Assembly (NCBI GenBank): GCA_934662525.1 | Contig: CAKUKJ010000122.1 | Span: 1 to 6,908, forward strand | Reading direction: 5' to 3' | Origin: an uncultured Coriobacteriales bacterium | GTDB lineage: Bacteria > Actinomycetota > Coriobacteriia > Coriobacteriales > UMGS124 | DNA length: 6,908 nt | In this document: in pieces, positions 5,948 to 6,908 of the stretch | Layout of the letters: every line of letters begins with the position of its first letter | Position numbering within the stretch: position 1 is the stretch's first letter | The notes under the pieces: model-generated | What the model saw: the letters and a program-made list of their open reading frames with translations, nothing else | The model's database searches: none | What the model was told of the DNA's origin: nothing | Position numbers and translations under genes: made by a program

Positions 5948-6908
5948 TTACAGAATCTTATCGTCGAGATAGTCACCCATCTCTTCCTCCCAGTCGCGAG
6001 GCAAAAAGCCGGCGGCCTCGAGCTTGGAGAGCCTGAGGGCAGAATGAACCGGTCTGGGCGCAACGGGAGACTTGGCGCCCGCGTAGTACTCGGCGGTCGC
6101 GACGGGCCTCACGGCGCCGGCGTTGCCGTTGCGCAGCCCGAACACCTTCGCGGCGATTTCGGCCCAGGAGGCCACCTTGCCCGAGCCGGTGAGGTTGTAT
6201 GTGCCGCAGGGGCACGGCTCGCTGGGCTCGCGGTCGCCCTCGCGGTAGCCGAGCAGCCAGAATACCCCCTCGGCCATGTCGCGGGCGAAGGTGAGGCGGC
6301 CGAACTGGTCATTTACAACGGCCACCTGATTAAGGGCGTCCTCCGGGTCGGCACAGCGATCCGAGAGCGCCGCCATGGTCCTGACGAAGTTCCTCCCCTC
6401 GCCCACGACCCAGCTGGAGCGCACGACGTAGTGGCGGGGGCAGTTAGCGACCGCCAGGTCACCGGCGGCCTTCGTCTGGCCGTAAACCCCCAGCGGGCTG
6501 AGGGGCTCGTCCTCGGTATGCTCCTCGACGGTGCCGTCGAACACGTAGTCGGAGCTGACGTGCACCAGGGTGATGCCGCGCCCGGCGCAGACTTTCGCCA
6601 GAAGCGCCGGGCCCTGTGCGTTGGCGGCCCAGGCGGCCCTGCGGCCCTCCGGGGTCTCGGCGGCGTCCACGGCGGTGTAGGCCCCGCAGTTGATCACGGC
6701 GCCGTAGAGGGTCCAGTCGATCTTTTGGTACTCGGCCTCGTCGGAGAAGTCGAACTCGGCGCGGTCGGTGAAGTCGAAGCAGTCGGAGAGGCCGCGCTCC
6801 TCGGCCAGCTTCCTGACGGCGCGGCCAAGCTGGCCGTTGGCGCCGGTCACCAGCGTGCGCCTGGGCGCCATGGGGATGGCGTCCTTGAGCATCGGGTGGT
6901 TCCTGTCG
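5948..6908 (-). CDS. rfbD: dTDP-4-dehydrorhamnose reductase (RmlD), possibly the C-terminal half of an RmlC-RmlD fusion
   Basis: The enzyme reduces dTDP-4-dehydro-L-rhamnose with NAD(P)H, the last step to dTDP-L-rhamnose for surface polysaccharide. Counting from ATG 6890-6892 (314 residues): nucleotide-binding GANGQLG at 17-23, NCGAYTAVDAAE (68-79), SSDYVFDG (113-120), catalytic YGQTK (Y137, K141), RSSWVVGEGRNFV (158-170) and the substrate-region RPVHSALRLSKL (280-291). It ends at TAA 5948-5950. The frame stays open beyond the ATG to the window edge, reading DRNHP before it, and the reductase domain starts only about 11 residues after the Met. In related actinobacteria this enzyme is often fused behind a dTDP-4-dehydrorhamnose 3,5-epimerase domain, and this looks like such a linker. 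An AGGA eight bases before the ATG leaves a separate start possible. Confidence 0.93.
   Translation of the reverse strand, partial: DRNHPMLKDAIPMAPRRTLVTGANGQLGRAVRKLAEERGLSDCFDFTDRAEFDFSDEAEYQKIDWTLYGAVINCGAYTAVDAAETPEGRRAAWAANAQGPALLAKVCAGRGITLVHVSSDYVFDGTVEEHTEDEPLSPLGVYGQTKAAGDLAVANCPRHYVVRSSWVVGEGRNFVRTMAALSDRCADPEDALNQVAVVNDQFGRLTFARDMAEGVFWLLGYREGDREPSEPCPCGTYNLTGSGKVASWAEIAAKVFGLRNGNAGAVRPVATAEYYAGAKSPVAPRPVHSALRLSKLEAAGFLPRDWEEEMGDYLDDKIL

Overview
The window looks like a chromosomal segment of a high-GC Gram-positive bacterium. The protein sequences and overall style suggest an actinobacterium, most likely a gut or oral Coriobacteriia member such as Collinsella or Olsenella; this placement is an inference from memory, not a search. 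The right-hand genes are GC-rich housekeeping sugar-nucleotide genes. The left two thirds is a patchwork of accessory genes, several of them visibly AT-richer or damaged.

Layout, left to right. (1) Bases 1-917, minus strand: an Abi_2 (AbiD/AbiF-like) HEPN protein that runs off the left edge. Its leader (about 932-1051) holds a textbook sigma-70-type promoter, a compact pseudoknot-forming RNA and an intrinsic terminator directly before the Shine-Dalgarno. This reads as an Abi protein with its own small structured RNA. (2) 1132-1227: a probable short C-terminal gene remnant. (3) 1258-2861, minus: an AAA-ATPase-like/PD-(D/E)XK nuclease gene split by a frameshift. (4) 3072-3230, plus: a 52-residue single-pass membrane protein with its own TATAAT box, followed by a terminator hairpin that points the opposite way. 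(5) 3362-4159/4219, minus: a GIY-YIG nuclease-family protein with DUF4357, whose expected N-terminus is cut by an in-frame TAA. (6) 4295-5563, minus: UDP-glucose 6-dehydrogenase. (7) 5564-5947: a 384-base gap with a probable 3' gene fragment and a lone hairpin resembling a type I-E CRISPR repeat. (8) 5948-6908, minus: dTDP-4-dehydrorhamnose reductase, possibly the C-terminal half of an epimerase-reductase fusion that continues past the right edge.

How the genes fit together. The right side makes activated sugars (UDP-glucuronate and dTDP-L-rhamnose) for surface polysaccharide. The left side is an accessory strip of nucleic-acid-acting or defence-type genes (Abi/HEPN, AAA-PDDEXK, GIY-YIG) with pseudogenes and remnants, placed at the downstream end of the polysaccharide genes. 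Almost everything is transcribed leftward. The strongest candidate for an interesting system is the Abi protein plus pseudoknot RNA at 1-1051.
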